Shown here: piece by piece, positions 5,429 through 7,480 of the stretch
Layout: each line of letters opens with the position of its first letter
Numbering within the stretch: position 1 is the stretch's first letter
NCBI GenBank assembly: GCA_028292785.1
Contig: JAQGLQ010000038.1
Span: forward strand, 1-7,480
Source: Noviherbaspirillum sp.
Lineage (GTDB): Bacteria; Pseudomonadota; Gammaproteobacteria; Burkholderiales; Burkholderiaceae
Direction: 5' to 3'
Length of the DNA: 7,480 bases
The notes under the pieces: generated by a model
The model's input: the letters and a program-made list of their open reading frames with translations, nothing else
Told to the model about the DNA's origin: nothing
The model's database searches: none
Made by a program: the position numbers and the translations under genes

Positions 5429-7480
5429 ACGGACACGCCATGAACCCGGAAACCGCGATTACCGAACGATTGCGCATGCATGCGCAATCCCCGCACGGGC
5501 TCGCCTATACTTTTCTACGGGACGACGGCAAGACTGATGTGACCACATATGGCGCGCTTTACGATGGCGCCCGCGGACTCGCGGTCGAACTTCTAAAACA
5601 TGCCCAGCCCGGCTCCCGGGCTCTTCTGCTTTATCCGTCCGGTCTCGAATTCATCAAGGCGTATCTGGCGTGCCTGTATGCGGGCATCATCGCCGTGCCC
5701 TCGTCCATGCCGCGCAAGTCGCGTCCGTCGCAGCGCCTGGCGGCGATACTCAAGGATGCCGGGCCCGCGCTGATCCTGACCACCGCCGACTGCATGCAGA
5801 TGATCAAGGGGGTCTGTGCCGGCGAGGAATCGCCGGCCTGCGATTTCCTTGCGACCGATGCGTTGGAGCCGGGCTCGGTCGAAGGAGAGTTGCCGGCGGT
5901 GAGCGCCGATGCCATCGCCTTCCTCCAGTACACCTCGGGTTCCACCGGCACGCCGAACGGCGTCGAAGTAACGCACCGCAACATCATGAGCAATGTGGCA
6001 GCCATCGAAAAGGCCTTCGGCTTTTCGAAGCGCAGCGTGATGGTCGGATGGCTGCCGCTGTTTCATGACATGGGCCTGATCGGCAACATCCTGGCGCCGC
6101 TGTATGTCGGCTTTCCCAGCGTGCTGATGTCGCCGAGCCATTTCCTGAAGAATCCGTTCGCCTGGCTGCAGGCGATCTCGACGTATCGCGGCACATGCGC
6201 CGGTGCGCCGAACTTCGGCTGGGACTATTGCGTCGACAGGATTCCCGAAGAAAGAAAAAAGGAACTCGATCTCAGCAGCCTCGAAGTTGCCTACAACGGT
6301 TCCGAACCCGTGCGCGCCGGCACACTCGACCGCTTTTATGATGCCTTCAAGACCTGCGGCATCAGGAAGGAAGCGCTGTTCCCGTGCTACGGCTTGGCGG
6401 AGACCACGCTGTTCGTATCGGGCGGCCCGCTCAACAAGGCGCCGGTCGTGGTGAACGTCAGCAAGACTTCGCTCGAAGGCAATCAGATCAGAAGCGCCGC
6501 GCCGGGCAGCGATGACGCGCGTCCGATCGTCAGTTGCGGCCAGGTCTCCGACAGCATGAGCGTCCTCGTGGTCGATCCCGAAACCTGCCTGCCTTGTTCG
6601 CAACGCCGACTGGGCGAGATCTGGATTTCCGGCGGCAGCGTGGCGAAAGGCTACTGGAACCGGCCGGAAGAAACCGGCAAGGTCTTCCAGGCGTATCTGG
6701 CCGACTCGGGCAAGGGTCCTTATCTCCGCTCGGGCGACCTCGGCTTCATCCAGGACGGCGAACTGTTCATTACCGGCCGCTCCAAGGACCTCATCGTCAT
6801 CAACGGACGAAACATCTATCCGCAGGATATCGAACAGGTCATCGAACAATCGATCGACTTCGTCGAACCCAACATGTGCGCCGCCTTTTCGGTCGAAAAG
6901 GATAACCGCGAAAGCTTGGCGATCATCGCCGAAGCCAACCGCAGCCTGATGCGCGCGGCGCAGCTCGAACAGAAAGAGATCGGCAGCGAAGCGGACCGGA
7001 TCCGCGTGAAGAACGAATACCTGGAGAAGCTGCAGGCGCTCGCCGGCGATATCTGCGCGGTCATCAGCGACCAGTTCGATGTGTCGGTGTCATCGATCGC
7101 ATTCGTCAAGCCGGGCACCTTCCCGAGGACATCGAGCGGCAAGGTGCAGAGGCTGCGATGCAAGCAGATGGCGATGAGCGGCCAGCTCGATATCGTCTAC
7201 GTCATGCCGGACAGCGTGTTCGACCGCAGGCAGTCGCGCGACCCGGCCGCGCTGTACCGCAATGTGCTGTTCGACCGACGGCAGGCGCGCGATTCCGGCG
7301 CGGCAGCGCGCGCGGCGTCCGCGGTTGCCGCCGGCGATACGAACCAGACCATGCGCGCCGATTCCGCGATCGATCGCGAGCAGAGCAGGCAGAAAGCGGA
7401 CGCGATGATCGAATGGTTCCGCGACTACGCGGAGCGCCGGCTGAATTCCCGCCTCATCGATGAACGCCGCACCGTGCCGC
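5425..7480 (+). CDS. Fatty-acyl-AMP ligase, probably fused to an acyl-CoA dehydrogenase-like domain (3' partial)
   Basis: Activates a fatty acid with ATP to acyl-AMP, in this family normally for transfer to an acyl carrier protein rather than CoA. The frame is open from ATG 5425 to the right edge (685 codons seen). ATG 5425 overlaps the previous stop (ATGA); ATG 5440, five codons on, is an alternative start. Adenylation landmarks: phosphate loop YTSGSTGTPNG (169-179; the usual lysine is N178), WLPLFHDMGLIG (209-220), GAPNFGWDYC, YNGSEPVRAG, YGLAETTLFVSGG (322-334), a FAAL-type insertion before IVSCG (about 335-385), RSGDLG (D438), GRSKDLIVINGRNIYP (451-466) and the A10 lysine K573 in TSSGKVQR. 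NGSEPVR, the insertion and VSCG mark it as FAAL rather than acyl-CoA synthetase. After K573 comes a charged, alanine-rich linker with short repeats, then from about residue 655 a segment (EWFRDYAERRLNSRLIDERR) that resembles the start of acyl-CoA dehydrogenase domains fused to FAALs. The fusion call is from memory of such proteins and is less certain (about 0.5) than the ligase. Confidence 0.92.
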   Translation, partial: MNGHAMNPETAITERLRMHAQSPHGLAYTFLRDDGKTDVTTYGALYDGARGLAVELLKHAQPGSRALLLYPSGLEFIKAYLACLYAGIIAVPSSMPRKSRPSQRLAAILKDAGPALILTTADCMQMIKGVCAGEESPACDFLATDALEPGSVEGELPAVSADAIAFLQYTSGSTGTPNGVEVTHRNIMSNVAAIEKAFGFSKRSVMVGWLPLFHDMGLIGNILAPLYVGFPSVLMSPSHFLKNPFAWLQAISTYRGTCAGAPNFGWDYCVDRIPEERKKELDLSSLEVAYNGSEPVRAGTLDRFYDAFKTCGIRKEALFPCYGLAETTLFVSGGPLNKAPVVVNVSKTSLEGNQIRSAAPGSDDARPIVSCGQVSDSMSVLVVDPETCLPCSQRRLGEIWISGGSVAKGYWNRPEETGKVFQAYLADSGKGPYLRSGDLGFIQDGELFITGRSKDLIVINGRNIYPQDIEQVIEQSIDFVEPNMCAAFSVEKDNRESLAIIAEANRSLMRAAQLEQKEIGSEADRIRVKNEYLEKLQALAGDICAVISDQFDVSVSSIAFVKPGTFPRTSSGKVQRLRCKQMAMSGQLDIVYVMPDSVFDRRQSRDPAALYRNVLFDRRQARDSGAAARAASAVAAGDTNQTMRADSAIDREQSRQKADAMIEWFRDYAERRLNSRLIDERRTVP
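5468..5489. repeat. 22-base perfect palindrome within the FAAL coding start
   Basis: A perfect inverted repeat with no spacer, centred between 5478 and 5479; each arm is GATTGCGCATG read inward on its strand. It covers FAAL codons from about 15 to 22 (L-R-M-H-A-Q within it), 43 bases after the ATG at 5425. In DNA it could be a dimeric-regulator site; as mRNA it could fold into a hairpin close to the translation start. Function is unknown. Confidence 0.85.
7216..7293 (+). repeat. Direct repeat encoding FDRRQ(S/A)RD in the FAAL linker
   Basis: Bases 7216-7242 and 7267-7293, 51 bases (17 codons) apart, encode VFDRRQSRD and LFDRRQARD; most bases match. A weaker third copy, IDREQSRQKADA, lies at 7369-7404. 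It sits between the FAAL C-terminal domain and the probable dehydrogenase start and looks like a small in-frame duplication in a flexible or helical linker. Confidence 0.7.

Noticed and set aside
5593..6849. Long open frame of 418 codons on the - strand
   Set aside because: It lies antisense to the FAAL, which has clear family motifs throughout. Its translation is rich in Arg/Ala/Asp/His and shows no recognisable motif; long antisense frames are common in GC-rich genes.

Overview
All protein-coding sequence in this window reads on the + strand and is dense, GC-rich (roughly 60-65% by eye, not counted) and Gram-negative in character. A FadL-type outer-membrane barrel is present, the start sites have Shine-Dalgarno sequences, and third codon positions are mostly G/C. 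The combination of a membrane GGDEF/EAL protein, FadL and a fatty-acyl-AMP ligase suggests a proteobacterium, most likely a betaproteobacterium of the Burkholderiales (Oxalobacteraceae-like). That placement is inferred from protein style only; there is no rRNA or other phylogenetic marker here.

Layout: (1) 2-2578, a cyclic-di-GMP signalling protein with its 5' end cut off: about six membrane helices, an intact GGDEF domain, a second degenerate GGDEF domain and a complete EAL phosphodiesterase domain. (2) 2601-3917, a FadL/TodX-family outer-membrane channel for long-chain fatty acids or other hydrophobic compounds, starting 22 bases after gene 1. (3) 4001-5428, a PLP-dependent alpha-oxoamine synthase (the BioF/KBL/HemA/serine palmitoyltransferase/CqsA superfamily) after an 83-base gap. 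(4) 5425-7480 and beyond, a fatty-acyl-AMP ligase (FAAL) whose start overlaps the stop of gene 3 in an ATGA. It continues past its A10 lysine into a charged linker and what looks like the beginning of an acyl-CoA-dehydrogenase-like domain, cut by the window edge.

How they may work together (inference): genes 3 and 4 look translationally coupled and form the core of a lipid-modifying pathway. The FAAL would activate a fatty acid as acyl-AMP and hand it to an acyl carrier protein that is not seen here. The fused or following dehydrogenase could desaturate the tethered acyl chain. The oxoamine synthase would condense the acyl thioester with an amino acid, with loss of CO2, to give a long-chain alpha-amino ketone: a sphingoid-base-like lipid, a CqsA/LqsA-like signal, or a secondary metabolite. 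FadL could bring in the fatty acid or move the hydrophobic product. Whether the cyclic-di-GMP protein belongs to this system or is only a neighbour cannot be decided from sequence. The most interesting items are this oxoamine synthase/FAAL pair with its probable FAAL-dehydrogenase fusion, and a 22-base perfect palindrome inside the first codons of the FAAL gene. No RNA gene, insertion sequence, CRISPR array or origin was seen, and there is no gene-free stretch over 300 bases.
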